Shown here: positions 35,541 through 45,069 of the stretch, in pieces | Layout of the letters: the number at the start of each line of letters is the position of its first letter | Numbering within the stretch: the stretch's first letter is position 1 | From: MRBY01 sp943371005 | GTDB lineage: Bacteria; Cyanobacteriota; Cyanobacteriia; Cyanobacteriales; MRBY01 | DNA: 64,000 bases | Assembly: GCA_943371005.1 (NCBI GenBank) | Contig: CALRTB020000006.1 | Location: 1-64,000 of the forward strand | Direction: 5' to 3' | Made by a program: the position numbers and the translations under genes | The notes under the pieces: generated by a model | Database searches by the model: none | Told to the model about the DNA's origin: nothing | Seen by the model: the letters and a program-made list of their open reading frames with translations, nothing else

Positions 35541-36326
35541 ATGGCGATCGCCTTAGTGACAGATTTTGGTTTGCAGGACGGCTATGTGGGGACAATGAAG
35601 GGGGTAATTGCGGCGATCGCCCCCCAAGCCTTGGTGATTGATCTCAGCCACAATATTCCGCCCCAGGATTTATGGGCTGGTCGTTTTTGTTTGTTGAGTG
35701 CAGCCCCTTATTTCCCATCTGAAACAATTTTCGTGGGCGTTGTAGATCCAGGGGTGGGCACTAACCGTCAGGCGATCGCCGTGAAATTGAAACAAGGCTA
35801 TTTTGTGGGGCCAAATAATGGTCTAGGGAGTGGCTTGTTTGCAGATGATTCCATTGTTGCAGCGGTGGAACTCGATAATCCCCAATATTGGCGATCGCCT
35901 CTGAGGGAAAACCTGAGTCACACTTTCCATGGCCGGGACATTTTTGCCCCGGTGGCAGCCCATCTTTCCCTGGGTGTTCCTTTGTCCAAGCTAGGCCATG
36001 CCCTCACGCCAACAGAAATCATTCGTTTAGACATTCCCCCATACCGGTGTAATGGCGAAACCTATACTGGGATAATCCAGCACATTGATCACTTTGGTAA
36101 CTTAATTACCACCATTCCCAACACCATTTGCGCAAATCATCAGGGCCAAGCAACATTAGCCGGCCAACAAATTCCCCTGGTTGCTACCTATGGAGATGTC
36201 CCTAAAAATCATCCCTGTGCCTTGATGGGAAGCCACGGTTGGTTAGAAATCAGTGTAAATCACGGCAATGCCCAGCATTTTTTTCAGGTGCAACGGGGGG
36301 CAATGGTTCAATACCAAATTTCTTAA
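35541..36326 (+). CDS. SAM hydroxide adenosyltransferase (DUF62 family)
   Basis: 261 residues from the ATG that gives MAIALVTDFGLQDGYVGTMK, the family start with the adenosine-binding Asp. Further motifs are IDLSHNIPPQDLWAG, VDPGVGT, FVGPNNGLG and FHGRDIFAPVAAHLS. DUF62 enzymes hydrolyse S-adenosylmethionine to adenosine and methionine and are relatives of fluorinase. There is no halogenase-specific loop. The physiological purpose is not settled. It converges with lrtA and shares a terminator. Confidence 0.9.
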   Translation: MAIALVTDFGLQDGYVGTMKGVIAAIAPQALVIDLSHNIPPQDLWAGRFCLLSAAPYFPSETIFVGVVDPGVGTNRQAIAVKLKQGYFVGPNNGLGSGLFADDSIVAAVELDNPQYWRSPLRENLSHTFHGRDIFAPVAAHLSLGVPLSKLGHALTPTEIIRLDIPPYRCNGETYTGIIQHIDHFGNLITTIPNTICANHQGQATLAGQQIPLVATYGDVPKNHPCALMGSHGWLEISVNHGNAQHFFQVQRGAMVQYQIS

Positions 36327-36363
36327 AGATTAAACCTAATTAATCCTGCATAACCAGCAGAAA

Positions 36364-36396
36364 AAAGGAAAGCTTCCGATTAGAAAACTTTCCTTT
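36364..36396. terminator. Bidirectional terminator between the SAM hydrolase gene and lrtA
   Basis: Nine-base arms AAAGGAAAG (36364-36372) and CTTTCCTTT (36388-36396) with a 15-base loop. A- and T-runs flank it. Confidence 0.6.
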
Positions 36397-36475
36397 ATGT
36401 TAGGGATTAGATTTAACAGCGGTTCAGATAATAACTATCATCTAAAAGTCATTTAATGAACCTTGAAAAAATCAA

Positions 36476-37057
36476 CTATTCTTTGCCAAGGCGCGGTTGG
36501 ATCACACCATAACCACCGTGATTGCGGATATAGATCACATTGATGGCATTTGTGTCTTTGTTCAAGAACATGTAAAAGTCGTGGTCTACCAACTGTAGCT
36601 GTTCTAAAGCCTCATCAATGGTCATGGGGGGCATCGCGAAATACTTCATCCGTACCACTTCAGAGGGAAGTTCTGGGGCGCGATCGCCAATGAGATTATC
36701 TGGCACTGGCTCATCGGGCAACACTTCACTGGTTTTTTCTTGAACGTGGGTTTTCTTGCCGAAATTTTTCTCTTTGTATTTGCGGAGTTGACGGGCAATT
36801 TTATCAGAAACAAGGTCAATGCTGGCGTAGAGATTTTCACTGCCTTCCTGGGCGCGAATCACCGTACCATTGGCGTAAACAGTAACTTCAGCTTTATGCT
36901 TGTCGGTAACGCGAGCATTGTTAGCAACAGACAAGTGTACATCTACTTTTGTGGCGAAGGTTTGAAAGTGCTTGGTTGCTTTTTCAAGCTTGCTTTCAAC
37001 ATAGTCATGGATCGATTCAGTTACTGCAATGTTGTTGCCTTGGATCAATAGCTTCAT
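36476..37057 (-). CDS. lrtA: Ribosome hibernation promoting factor, LrtA type
   Basis: 193 residues, long-form HPF. The N-terminal domain (MKLLIQGNNIAVTESIHDYVESKLEKATKH to about residue 105) binds the 30S decoding centre. A linker leads to the C-terminal dimerisation domain VVRMKYFAMPPMTIDEALEQLQLVDHDFYMFLN. It drives 100S ribosome dimers. LrtA was first named as a light-repressed transcript in Synechococcus PCC 7002, and transcript stability through the 5' leader is part of its control. A long leader is present here too. Confidence 0.95.
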   Translation of the reverse strand: MKLLIQGNNIAVTESIHDYVESKLEKATKHFQTFATKVDVHLSVANNARVTDKHKAEVTVYANGTVIRAQEGSENLYASIDLVSDKIARQLRKYKEKNFGKKTHVQEKTSEVLPDEPVPDNLIGDRAPELPSEVVRMKYFAMPPMTIDEALEQLQLVDHDFYMFLNKDTNAINVIYIRNHGGYGVIQPRLGKE

Positions 37058-37530
37058 AGTCTCTGGTTACTCCATCTGAATGGATAAAACAAGCCTGCTT
37101 TTTACACAATTTACGAATAAGCGTTGAGCTTAAAGCCTAGGAAAATTCGTAATGAAATGACTGATGTGAAAAGAACTTGTTGGTGAAGTGTTTGGTTATT
37201 CTAGCAAGATTTTTTCAAGGCGAAAAACTATTGTGGTGGCGTCATATATAGATCCGTCCGTTTAATATTACGCAATACTTTCAGGAGTATTAGTGTATGG
37301 TTGAATGTCAGAGAAACTTTTTTTAATGGGATAAAAAAATTGAAAATCAGGAAATTTTTAGTCTTTTTAGAGAAAATTAGTTACTGACAACTTAGCGACT
37401 GGGAGTTTTGGGGATTTATCTCTTTCTCTCTACACTTTTAATTGTAGGTTTTGCCTTTGGGCCTTGTCAATTTATCTTTTTTGAAACATTAAGAAAGCTT
37501 GGAAGCTTTTACAGTTCTTAACTCTTTGCT
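37058..37530. promoter_or_regulatory. Divergent region with the lrtA leader and lipB upstream sequence
   Basis: A 473-bp spacer. On the minus strand a TAGAAT sequence (complement at 37198-37203) is a candidate -10 for lrtA and would give a leader of about 130 bases. No good -35 accompanies it, which is common in cyanobacteria. Toward lipB the region is AT-rich, with AAGCTTGGAAGCTTTT at about 37495-37510. No small gene was recognised. Confidence 0.4.
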
Positions 37531-38316
37531 ATGGTGAAGACAATATCTAACATTATTTTGCCAAAAGGCGATCGCCCCTTGATGACTTTTAATGTTTCGT
37601 CGGATCCCTTGACATTGCGTCATATCAATTCACACCCTTTGCCCTTTTGTCTATTTTATCAAGGGGGAATCTGGCCTTACACCAAAGCTTGGGAGCAGCA
37701 ACGGCAACTGGTGGAGGCGCGTTTACAGGACGAGCAATTGAGTGATGTTTTACTGCTCCTAGAACACTTTCCGGTCTATACCCTGGGGACTGGGTCGAAG
37801 TTGGATTTTGTGAAATTTTCCCCGGAAACCGCAGGCGTTGAGTTGCATCGGACGGAGCGGGGTGGAGAGGTAACCTACCATTGTCCGGGGCAGTTAGTGG
37901 GCTATCCGATTTTAAATTTGCGTCGTCACCGACAGGATCTGCATTGGTATCTGCGGCAATTAGAAGAAGTCTTAATTCGGCTTTTGGCGGGTTATGGCTT
38001 GAAAGGGGAACGCATTCCTGGACTGACTGGGGTCTGGGTCGAGGGTCACAAGGTGGCAGCCATTGGCATCAAGGTGAAGCGCTGGATTACGATGCACGGG
38101 TTTGCCCTGAATGTTTGCCCAGATTTAACAGGATTTAAACGAATTGTGCCCTGCGGCATTGGCGATCGCCCCGTGGGGAGTTTGCAGCAGTTTTTACCGG
38201 ATATCTCTTTGGCCCAGGTGCGTGAAGATTTACCGAAAATTTTTGGCGAAGTTTTTCAGTTGGAGATGATCGAGCAACAAAATCTCCTAGGCGAAGCAAG
38301 CGGCAATCCAAAATAA
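37531..38316 (+). CDS. lipB: Octanoyltransferase LipB
   Basis: 261 residues in the longest form. Motifs include LLLEHFPVYTLG, the RGGEVTYHCPGQLVGYPI core and GVWVEGHKVAAIGIKVKRWITMHGFALNV. The catalytic Lys lies in the last of these, and the active-site Cys in GFKRIVPCGIG. It moves octanoyl from acyl carrier protein to lipoyl domains, the first step of lipoate synthesis. An ATG at 37582 (MTFNVSS) is an equally good start. The 3' end overlaps the convergent DUF3120 gene by 30 bases. Confidence 0.93.
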   Translation: MVKTISNIILPKGDRPLMTFNVSSDPLTLRHINSHPLPFCLFYQGGIWPYTKAWEQQRQLVEARLQDEQLSDVLLLLEHFPVYTLGTGSKLDFVKFSPETAGVELHRTERGGEVTYHCPGQLVGYPILNLRRHRQDLHWYLRQLEEVLIRLLAGYGLKGERIPGLTGVWVEGHKVAAIGIKVKRWITMHGFALNVCPDLTGFKRIVPCGIGDRPVGSLQQFLPDISLAQVREDLPKIFGEVFQLEMIEQQNLLGEASGNPK

Positions 38317-38988
38317 ACCATCGACGAGGAGTGTACTGACCACAGCCCCCGCGAAACTCCAATAAGGGATTTGGGGCTGACGGAAGGCCCACCAACTAAT
38401 GCCGATCAATAAATTCACCAAAACAACTGCCCAACTAATGCCCCAAAGGGTCTGCATTTGAGCCAAGGCCGCTTGAAAGATAGGCATGACAAAATCTGGC
38501 TCGGCATACATCAGTTTTCGCCAGTAGGGGATCAAATCCGTGAGGTAAAAGTAAATATCGGTGATCGCCGTCCCAAGGAGAGAACCCAGGTAAAACAAAT
38601 GCCCGACTAAGCCGCGTTTTTGCCACAGGCCCCATAGGGCAAAGGGTAGCCCGATGGCTTCCACCGGGAGATGTAAGAAGGGTTCGTAGCGCAACCAGCC
38701 CCAATAGATTGCTCCGGCCAACCAACTCCAGCTAAAGCCCCAGAGGAGATCCCCCCAAATTTCGGTATTTTCTCGTTGTCGGAGGCCAAAGGCGATCGCC
38801 ACCCAGAGGAGAGTCAAGGCTAAACTCAGCCAGGGGGCTGTCCTGACCAGGGGCGCTTGGAAAAAAACGGGCACAGAAACCAGGAAGCCCGACGCGAGGC
38901 AAATTAGGAGGGGAACATTGCGGCGGAGATCCTGTTGTCGCTTGAGAACATACACTGCACCGACGGAGAAAAGAGGATGGTTCAGCAA
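38287..38988 (-). CDS. DUF3120-family membrane protein
   Basis: 233 residues with about six hydrophobic spans. Signature stretches are YWGWLRYEPFLHLPVEAIGLP, GTAITDIYFYLTDLIPYWR and the C-terminal LLVDGLFWIAACFA. The family is limited to cyanobacteria and plastid-bearing organisms and has no assigned function. Its end overlaps lipB by 30 bases on the opposite strand. Confidence 0.82.
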   Translation of the reverse strand: MLNHPLFSVGAVYVLKRQQDLRRNVPLLICLASGFLVSVPVFFQAPLVRTAPWLSLALTLLWVAIAFGLRQRENTEIWGDLLWGFSWSWLAGAIYWGWLRYEPFLHLPVEAIGLPFALWGLWQKRGLVGHLFYLGSLLGTAITDIYFYLTDLIPYWRKLMYAEPDFVMPIFQAALAQMQTLWGISWAVVLVNLLIGISWWAFRQPQIPYWSFAGAVVSTLLVDGLFWIAACFA

Positions 38989-39162
38989 AACAAAGGGGTT
39001 TGTAACAATAACTTGTAAATATTTATTAATGAATTTTAACTTATGACTTCCGGTTTTCTCATAAAGAGAACCAGAAATTTGCCTGATTTTGCCATTTCCT
39101 CGGGGCGATCGCCTAATATTTACCTCCCAAAGAGGGAATCTCTAGCTGGATTTTTCTAAAAG

Positions 39163-39189
39163 CTAGTCAAGGTCAACTAGATTGACTAG
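39163..39189 (+). promoter_or_regulatory. Inverted repeat upstream of uppP
   Basis: CTAGTCAA (39163-39170) and TTGACTAG (39182-39189) form perfect eight-base arms around an 11-base centre. They end 45 bases before the uppP ATG. This may be an operator or a 5' hairpin; no known site was recognised. Confidence 0.35.
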
Positions 39190-39234
39190 AGTAGTTGAGG
39201 CAGATTTACCCGACGCCCAAGGGAAGCAACATTA

Positions 39235-40203
39235 ATGCTCAAAAAAAAGCAACAACGGCACTGGTTTGAGTTCAGCAGTATGGTGGCCTTAGGGTTGGCC
39301 CTGTTTCTGTTGATTAGCTTCTGGCATCTGCGAATCAATGCGGCAACGCCCCAAAATGTGTCGGCGATCGCCCCGGAACAGTTCAATTGGTTCCAAGGGA
39401 TTATTTTGGGACTGGTGCAAGGTTTGACTGAGTTTATCCCCATCAGTAGCACCGCCCACCTCAAGGTGATTCCTGTGGCCCTCGGCTGGCCCGATCCAGG
39501 GGTGGCTCTCACTGCCGTGATCCAACTGGGAAGCATCGTCGCCGTGCTGGGCTATTTCTGGCAGGATTTACGGCAGGTTATTGGTGGGGCCTGGCAAGCT
39601 TGGCAACAAAAAGATTGGCAAAAACAAGAGTGGCGAATGTTTTGGGGCATTGTGTGGGGGACTTTTCCCATCCTCGGTGTGGGTTTGCTACTGAAAATTT
39701 TTGTGCCCAACTATGACGCTTCACCGCTGCGCAGTCTAACTGCTATTGCGATCGCCTCCATTGTGATGGCGATTTTGTTGGCGATCGCCGAACTTTATCC
39801 TGGCCACCAACGCACCTTTGAGCAACTCAGCCTCAAGGATGGCATTCTCATGGGTTGTGCCCAAGCCTTGGCGGTGATTCCTGGGGTGTCGCGGTCTGGT
39901 TCAACGATCACGGCGGGTCTGTTTATGAATTTAGACCGGGCTACGGCGGCGCGTTTCTCGTTTCTGCTAGGGATTCCCGCTATTACCATCGCGGGACTCG
40001 TGGAATTTCCAGGATTAGTTAGTAATGGTTTAACGACGGTGCCGCCCCTCACCCTGATTGTTAGTCTTATTTCCTCGGCGGTGTTTTCCTATTTGGCGAT
40101 CGCCTGGCTGATTCAATTTCTCCAAAAACACCAAACCTGGGTTTTCGTCTGGTATCGATTAGGCTTTGGTATGATCATCTTGGCATTGACCCTGCTACGT
40201 TAA
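39235..40203 (+). CDS. uppP: Undecaprenyl-diphosphate phosphatase UppP/BacA
   Basis: 322 residues. An extra N-terminal span (residues about 12-35) precedes the usual fold. Motif 1 is GLVQGLTEFIPISSTAHL with the catalytic Glu and Ser. Motif 2 is AQALAVIPGVSRSGSTI with the catalytic Arg. It recycles the C55 lipid carrier for peptidoglycan and exopolysaccharide. The extension makes it about 50 residues longer than the E. coli form, as in many cyanobacteria. The radical SAM gene begins 3 bases after its stop. Confidence 0.96.
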   Translation: MLKKKQQRHWFEFSSMVALGLALFLLISFWHLRINAATPQNVSAIAPEQFNWFQGIILGLVQGLTEFIPISSTAHLKVIPVALGWPDPGVALTAVIQLGSIVAVLGYFWQDLRQVIGGAWQAWQQKDWQKQEWRMFWGIVWGTFPILGVGLLLKIFVPNYDASPLRSLTAIAIASIVMAILLAIAELYPGHQRTFEQLSLKDGILMGCAQALAVIPGVSRSGSTITAGLFMNLDRATAARFSFLLGIPAITIAGLVEFPGLVSNGLTTVPPLTLIVSLISSAVFSYLAIAWLIQFLQKHQTWVFVWYRLGFGMIILALTLLR

Positions 40204-40206
40204 CCC

Positions 40207-41541
40207 ATGAGCGTCTCCACCATCAAGCCCGCCCAAATTTGCCATGTTGTCCCCGATTCCATTGCCGCTGAAGTTGGCTTTGAAGCTGGTGATGCCATCG
40301 TTTCCATTAATGGGATGAAGCCGAGAGACCTAATCGATTATCAATTTCTCTGCGCCGACGAATACCTCGAATTAGAAGTCCTCGATGCCAAAGGAAAATC
40401 CCATCACCTCGAAATCGAAAAAGACTACGACGAAGATCTGGGTTTGGAATTTGACAATGCCCTCTTTGACGGCTTGATCCAGTGCAATAACCGCTGTCCT
40501 TTCTGTTTCATCGACCAGCAGCCCCCCGGCAAGCGCCAAAGCCTTTACTTAAAAGATGATGACTATCGCCTCAGCTTTCTTTATGGCAGTTATCTCACCC
40601 TGACCAACCTGACCGAGCGGGAATGGCAACGTATTAACCAAATGCGCCTCTCGCCTTTGTTTGTGTCCGTCCATGCCACCGAGCCGGAGATTCGTCGGCA
40701 ACTCCTCAAAAATGACCGCGCCGGAGAAATCCTCAAGCAACTCCAATGGTTTGCGGATCATCGCTTACAAATCCATGCCCAAGTCGTCGTTTGTCCGGGG
40801 ATTAATGACGGGCCGCATTTAGAAAGAACATTGCGGGATCTGGCTGAATTTCACGGAGGAGACTTGCCCGCTGTGATTTCGGCGGCGGTGGTGCCCGTGG
40901 GTTTAACGCGTTTTCGGCCTAATCTGGCGGAACTCAGTCCTGTTGATCAAGCCAAAGCCCAGGAAGTGATCGCCCAGGTGACGGCGCTCCAGGCAGAATT
41001 TCGGGAACGGTTTCAGACAAATTTTGCTTGGTTAGCCGATGAGTGGTTTCTGATTGGACGGGAAGAACTGCCGCCGGAGTCCCATTACGAAGACTATCCT
41101 CAATTGGGGAATGGGGTGGGGTCAATTCGTCAGTTCATCCGGGATTTTCTCAACACCGCCGATGAGACTTTACCGGCGGCGATCGCCAAACCGAAACATT
41201 TCACTTGGGTGGTGGGTAACGCCGTCGAACATGCTTTTGAGCCATTGGTCGCACGCCTCAACCAGGTGGAAAATTTAACGATTACCCTGGCGGCCTTAAA
41301 CAGTGACTATTGGGGCCAAGCCATTACCGTTACCGGATTGCTGACGGGGGAAGACTTGATTAAAAAACTGGCTGGCCGAGATTTTGGGGATGGTATTTTG
41401 CTCCCGACGGTGATGCTCAAGCATGATGAAGCCAAGTTCCTCGACGATAAAACGGTGGCGGAAGTGGCGATCGCCTTAGATACGCCCATCTATGCCGTAG
41501 AAAATGTCCTGGCCCTGATGAATCACTGTTGCCAAGATTAA
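40207..41541 (+). CDS. PDZ-headed radical SAM-like protein (TIGR03279/DUF512 family)
   Basis: 444 residues. A PDZ-like N-terminal domain (VVPDSIAAEVGFEAGDAIVSINGMKP) is followed by the cysteine motif CNNRCPFCFIDQQPPG, a CX3CX2C radical SAM cluster, and SLYLKDDDYRLSFLYGSYLTLTNL. A DUF512 C-terminal domain (PPESHYEDYPQLGNGVGSIRQF) completes it. The family is widespread in cyanobacteria and Firmicutes with no proven reaction. Tight coupling to uppP might point to the envelope, but that is inference. Confidence 0.9.
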   Translation: MSVSTIKPAQICHVVPDSIAAEVGFEAGDAIVSINGMKPRDLIDYQFLCADEYLELEVLDAKGKSHHLEIEKDYDEDLGLEFDNALFDGLIQCNNRCPFCFIDQQPPGKRQSLYLKDDDYRLSFLYGSYLTLTNLTEREWQRINQMRLSPLFVSVHATEPEIRRQLLKNDRAGEILKQLQWFADHRLQIHAQVVVCPGINDGPHLERTLRDLAEFHGGDLPAVISAAVVPVGLTRFRPNLAELSPVDQAKAQEVIAQVTALQAEFRERFQTNFAWLADEWFLIGREELPPESHYEDYPQLGNGVGSIRQFIRDFLNTADETLPAAIAKPKHFTWVVGNAVEHAFEPLVARLNQVENLTITLAALNSDYWGQAITVTGLLTGEDLIKKLAGRDFGDGILLPTVMLKHDEAKFLDDKTVAEVAIALDTPIYAVENVLALMNHCCQD

Positions 41542-41652
41542 CAATTCACAAAGAAGATTATCAAAACATTAAGAATTAAATGTTTCCTTTGTAGATAGAG
41601 TACGTTTACTTCTCTAATAAAAGAAGAGGCCGATGCCAGCAGGTAGCATTTT

Positions 41653-42675
41653 TTGATGATGCTGCTCGCTTTTGATGCTCGGTTGCCTAAAGCTGGCCCT
41701 ATGAATATTGAATCGCTTCTTAATGACTATGCCTTGGGACAGAGGTCATTTCCCAGGGAACGGTTTACTGCGGCAAATTTGACAGGGTTAAACCTGTCCC
41801 ATACGAATTTTACCGGAGGGAATTTTCTTTCTGCCTCCCTCGCACGGACGAATTTGCACCATTGCCACCTGCGTCAGGCCAATCTAGAGCAAGCGTTTTT
41901 GTATGGCGCTAATCTCAGCTATGCCAAATTAGACCAAGCCAATTTGACCGGGGCGGATCTCACGAAAGTCAATCTCCAGGGAGCGACCTTAACCCAAGCA
42001 ACCCTTAACCACGCCCAGCTAAGTGGGGCCATTATGCGTTGGGTTACTTTTTTTATGGCCGATCTTCAAAACGTGAACCTCTGTGGCGCTAATTTAACGG
42101 GGGTAAATTTTCGTGGGGCCAATTTAACGGGGGCAGATCTCAGTTGGAGTAATTTGAGTGAAGCGAAGTTGAGTGGTGCGATTCTGCATGAAACGAATTT
42201 ACAAGGGGTACAGTTACAGGAAGCCTATCTTAATGGCGTTGATTTTCGGCGGCAGGATTTTAGTGGTCTCAATTGTGCTGGAATTTTTTTCTGCGGTGGC
42301 AAAGGCCATGAGATGCACTTGGTGGGCACCAATTTAACTAGGGCGAGGCTACGCTTTACGAGTTTTGTGCGGGCCAATTTCTCGCGGGCATCCCTGCACC
42401 AGGCGGATTTCCAACAGGGAAATTTAAGCTTTGCTAACTGTCAATATGTAGAGGCGATCGCCAGCAATTTTCAGAAAGCAGAATTGGTTGCGACGGATTT
42501 TCGGAATGCCCAACTCCAAAGAGCTGATTTTCGGGGGGCAAACCTCCGGGGAGCCAATTTTGCCCGCGCTGACCTCCGGGGAGCAAAGTTTCAGGGCGCT
42601 AAACTAAATCAGACGAATTTCCAAGGGGCCGTTTTTGAATTCGATCCCCGGAAACAGACGCTCCTTGCTTCGTGA
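41653..42675 (+). CDS. Pentapeptide-repeat protein
   Basis: 340 residues in the longest form. From about residue 30 the A(D/N)LXX repeat runs almost to the end (ANLSYAKLDQANLTGADLTK, FRGANLRGANFARADLRG). It is interrupted once by a Cys-containing insert (NCAGIFFCGGKGHEMHLVG). The repeats fold as a right-handed quadrilateral beta-helix. There is no signal peptide. An ATG at 41701 (MNIESLLNDYALGQRSFP) may be the true start. Function is unknown; some relatives mimic DNA, others organise membranes. Confidence 0.85.
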   Translation: MMMLLAFDARLPKAGPMNIESLLNDYALGQRSFPRERFTAANLTGLNLSHTNFTGGNFLSASLARTNLHHCHLRQANLEQAFLYGANLSYAKLDQANLTGADLTKVNLQGATLTQATLNHAQLSGAIMRWVTFFMADLQNVNLCGANLTGVNFRGANLTGADLSWSNLSEAKLSGAILHETNLQGVQLQEAYLNGVDFRRQDFSGLNCAGIFFCGGKGHEMHLVGTNLTRARLRFTSFVRANFSRASLHQADFQQGNLSFANCQYVEAIASNFQKAELVATDFRNAQLQRADFRGANLRGANFARADLRGAKFQGAKLNQTNFQGAVFEFDPRKQTLLAS

Positions 42676-42898
42676 AAATAAAATCCGCAGTCGTTCGCAA
42701 AGATGATGGCATTGATATATTTTCCGAGGGACAAATTTTCAGGAAACGGACAAAACACCGTATTTTTCGCTGCGGATCGGTGGGTAGGCTTTCGTAAAAT
42801 CGCTGGCTAAGAATGATCCGCCGTAGGGAAACTGCAAGATCGAAAATGATCTCAAAGCGGACTATAATCCTGGGGAACCTGTTACGTTACAAAAGTTA

Positions 42899-43561
42899 AT
42901 GGATGCCCAAACGATTGTATTTTGCGACTTTGACGGCACAATCACGACCGTCGATACCTTCGGGGATGCCCTCGGCAAATATGCACCAGAGGTGGCCGCC
43001 GACATTCTACCGGGATTGTATGACCGCAAGATCACGCTCCGGGAAGGAGTACGCAAAATCCTCGAAGCGATTCCTTCTGAGCAGTTTGATGCCTTTGTCG
43101 GTGAGGTGGACGATAAACCTGTGCGCCAGGGCTTCAGTGATTTTCTCCAGTTTTTAGGCGATCGCCAAGTGCCGATTGTGGTGGTATCCGGTGGCCTTGT
43201 GCCAATGGTGGAAAGAGTTTTAGCGCGTCCTGGCACCGATGGAAAACCTCTGCGCCATCACATTGAAACCGTGGCGGCAATGAATATTGATACCCTTGAT
43301 CCTTACTTTAAAATTATTGCGCCCTTCGAAGGAGGGACGGAGATGGTGGAAAAAGTGCAAGTGATGGGAAAGTATAAATACCAAAAGGCGATCGCCATTG
43401 GGGATTCTTTAACGGATATCAACATGGCCCTCAAAGCAGATTTGGTTTTTGCCCGCGATCGCCTCCAGCAATATCTCGACACCGAAGGGAAATCTTATAT
43501 CCCCTGGGAAACCTTTGAGGATATCCGTACCTATCTCGAAACCAACGGTTTTCCGACCTAG
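42899..43561 (+). CDS. mtnX: MtnX-type HAD phosphatase of the methionine salvage pathway
   Basis: 220 residues, HAD superfamily with intact motif I FCDFDGTIT (Asp10 and Asp12), motif II VVSGG and motif IV IAIGDSLTDINMA. MtnX removes phosphate from 2-hydroxy-3-keto-5-methylthiopentenyl-1-phosphate in methylthioadenosine recycling. No other salvage genes are nearby. The stop shares the bases CTAG with the stop of the convergent sugar transferase gene. Confidence 0.82.
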   Translation: MDAQTIVFCDFDGTITTVDTFGDALGKYAPEVAADILPGLYDRKITLREGVRKILEAIPSEQFDAFVGEVDDKPVRQGFSDFLQFLGDRQVPIVVVSGGLVPMVERVLARPGTDGKPLRHHIETVAAMNIDTLDPYFKIIAPFEGGTEMVEKVQVMGKYKYQKAIAIGDSLTDINMALKADLVFARDRLQQYLDTEGKSYIPWETFEDIRTYLETNGFPT

Positions 43562-44994
43562 TAGGCTCCTTTGCCAAAAAAGACAATCCGCACCGTTTCT
43601 AGCAAAATGTCGAGATCGAGGTTCAAAGACCAATTGTCGATGTAATACAAATCTAATCGCGCCGCATCATTAAAATCACTCAAATCAGAGCGGCCTGAAA
43701 TTTGCCACAGACCCGTGATCCCCGGCAAAACCTGGTGGCGGATATGGTGCCATTCGTCAAATCGTTCCACATCCCGCAATGGCAACGGGCGCGGCCCCAC
43801 CAAACTCATCTGACCCAGCACCACATTGAGCAATTGGGGCAACTCATCGATACTGGTGCGGCGGAGAAATTTACCCAACTTTGTAATGCGTGGATCGTCC
43901 TTAATCTTGAACAATACCCCATCCTTCATTTGATTTTGCGCTTCTAGTTGGGCCTGTAACTGGGGGGCATTAATGACCATCGTCCGAAATTTCCACATCT
44001 TGAAAGGTTTGCCATTTAAACCCGCCCTCGGTTGCCGGAAAAAAATTGGCCCTGGTGAATCTAGGCGAATGGCGATCGCCACCCCCACAAGCAAGGGCAA
44101 CAGGATCAATAACCCGACACTGGCCCCGATCACATCGAACCACCGCTTAAAACGGTAATCCCAGCACAGTAGCAGTGGTGTTTCAACCCGGAGGGTCGGA
44201 ATTCCGGCGAACATTTCCGGTAAGCCCCGGCGATAAAGCATTTCCCGGCTCGACGGCATAAGACGAATGGCAATCCCCGCACTACGCAAATGCCAAAATA
44301 AATGGGAGGCCAGGTCTGTTTCAGGGAGATCTTTGACCAGCACCTCATGGGCCCCTGACTGTTTAATTTGCGCCACCGTGATTTGGGTACTAGCCATGGA
44401 GGCAAGGGTGGCACCGACAATTCGATAATGGGGGCGTTTTTTTAAAACCTGGGCGAGGCTTTCTAATTGATCGGCCGGGGCAACGAGAAACACATTAATC
44501 GGTGGTGCTTGGCGATCAAACTGGCGCAGGATCAAGGTCAACAAAAACCGTAAGCCTAAGACTAGGACAACACTCAAAAACCAAGCCGCAATGAAGAGAG
44601 AACGGGGCGGATCGAGCATGGGGTTGTGGAAATAGCTGCCGATCACGAACAAGCCATAGACCAAAGTAATGATCCAAGCGGCACGGGTGTAATTTTGAGG
44701 GGCTGGGGGCGAACGATAGAGGTGATTGCCAAAGAAGAAGACCAGGGTGACAAAGGCAAAAATCCAGAACAAGCTCGGAATATCAAGCCAGACCCACCAG
44801 ACCAAATCCGCCGGAATAGGCGAATAAAAATTGTTGATGTAGTCGGCCAGTTGCCAGGCGATCGCCAACCCCAAGAGATCACTGCCCACCAGCAATAAAC
44901 CTCTTTTCCAGCGGCCTTGGGCAGTTTTTAGCCAATGGAGAGGACTAATCGCACGAATATCCTGGGTAGGGAGGGGAAAAGGAGATTTGGGCAT
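43558..44994 (-). CDS. Polyprenyl-phosphate sugar-1-phosphate transferase (WcaJ/CpsE-like)
   Basis: 478 residues. About five N-terminal membrane spans and a nucleotide-fold region lead to the catalytic C-terminal third: RWFDVIGASVGLLILLPLL, SPGPIFFRQPRAGLNGKPFKMWKFRTM, then LGKFLRRTSIDELPQLLNVV, LVGPRPLP and PGITGLWQISGRSDL. It loads the first sugar phosphate on undecaprenyl phosphate to start exopolysaccharide or O-antigen synthesis. It follows the WecG/TagA-type gene by about 75 bp, so the two probably act in one pathway, supplied with lipid carrier by uppP. Confidence 0.93.
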   Translation of the reverse strand: MPKSPFPLPTQDIRAISPLHWLKTAQGRWKRGLLLVGSDLLGLAIAWQLADYINNFYSPIPADLVWWVWLDIPSLFWIFAFVTLVFFFGNHLYRSPPAPQNYTRAAWIITLVYGLFVIGSYFHNPMLDPPRSLFIAAWFLSVVLVLGLRFLLTLILRQFDRQAPPINVFLVAPADQLESLAQVLKKRPHYRIVGATLASMASTQITVAQIKQSGAHEVLVKDLPETDLASHLFWHLRSAGIAIRLMPSSREMLYRRGLPEMFAGIPTLRVETPLLLCWDYRFKRWFDVIGASVGLLILLPLLVGVAIAIRLDSPGPIFFRQPRAGLNGKPFKMWKFRTMVINAPQLQAQLEAQNQMKDGVLFKIKDDPRITKLGKFLRRTSIDELPQLLNVVLGQMSLVGPRPLPLRDVERFDEWHHIRHQVLPGITGLWQISGRSDLSDFNDAARLDLYYIDNWSLNLDLDILLETVRIVFFGKGAY

Positions 44995-45069
44995 GGATCA
45001 AGGCAATCAACTTGCAACACAAAGAAAAATAAATAACATCGTCCAGAGGTGGGCAAAATTCCTCAAAAA

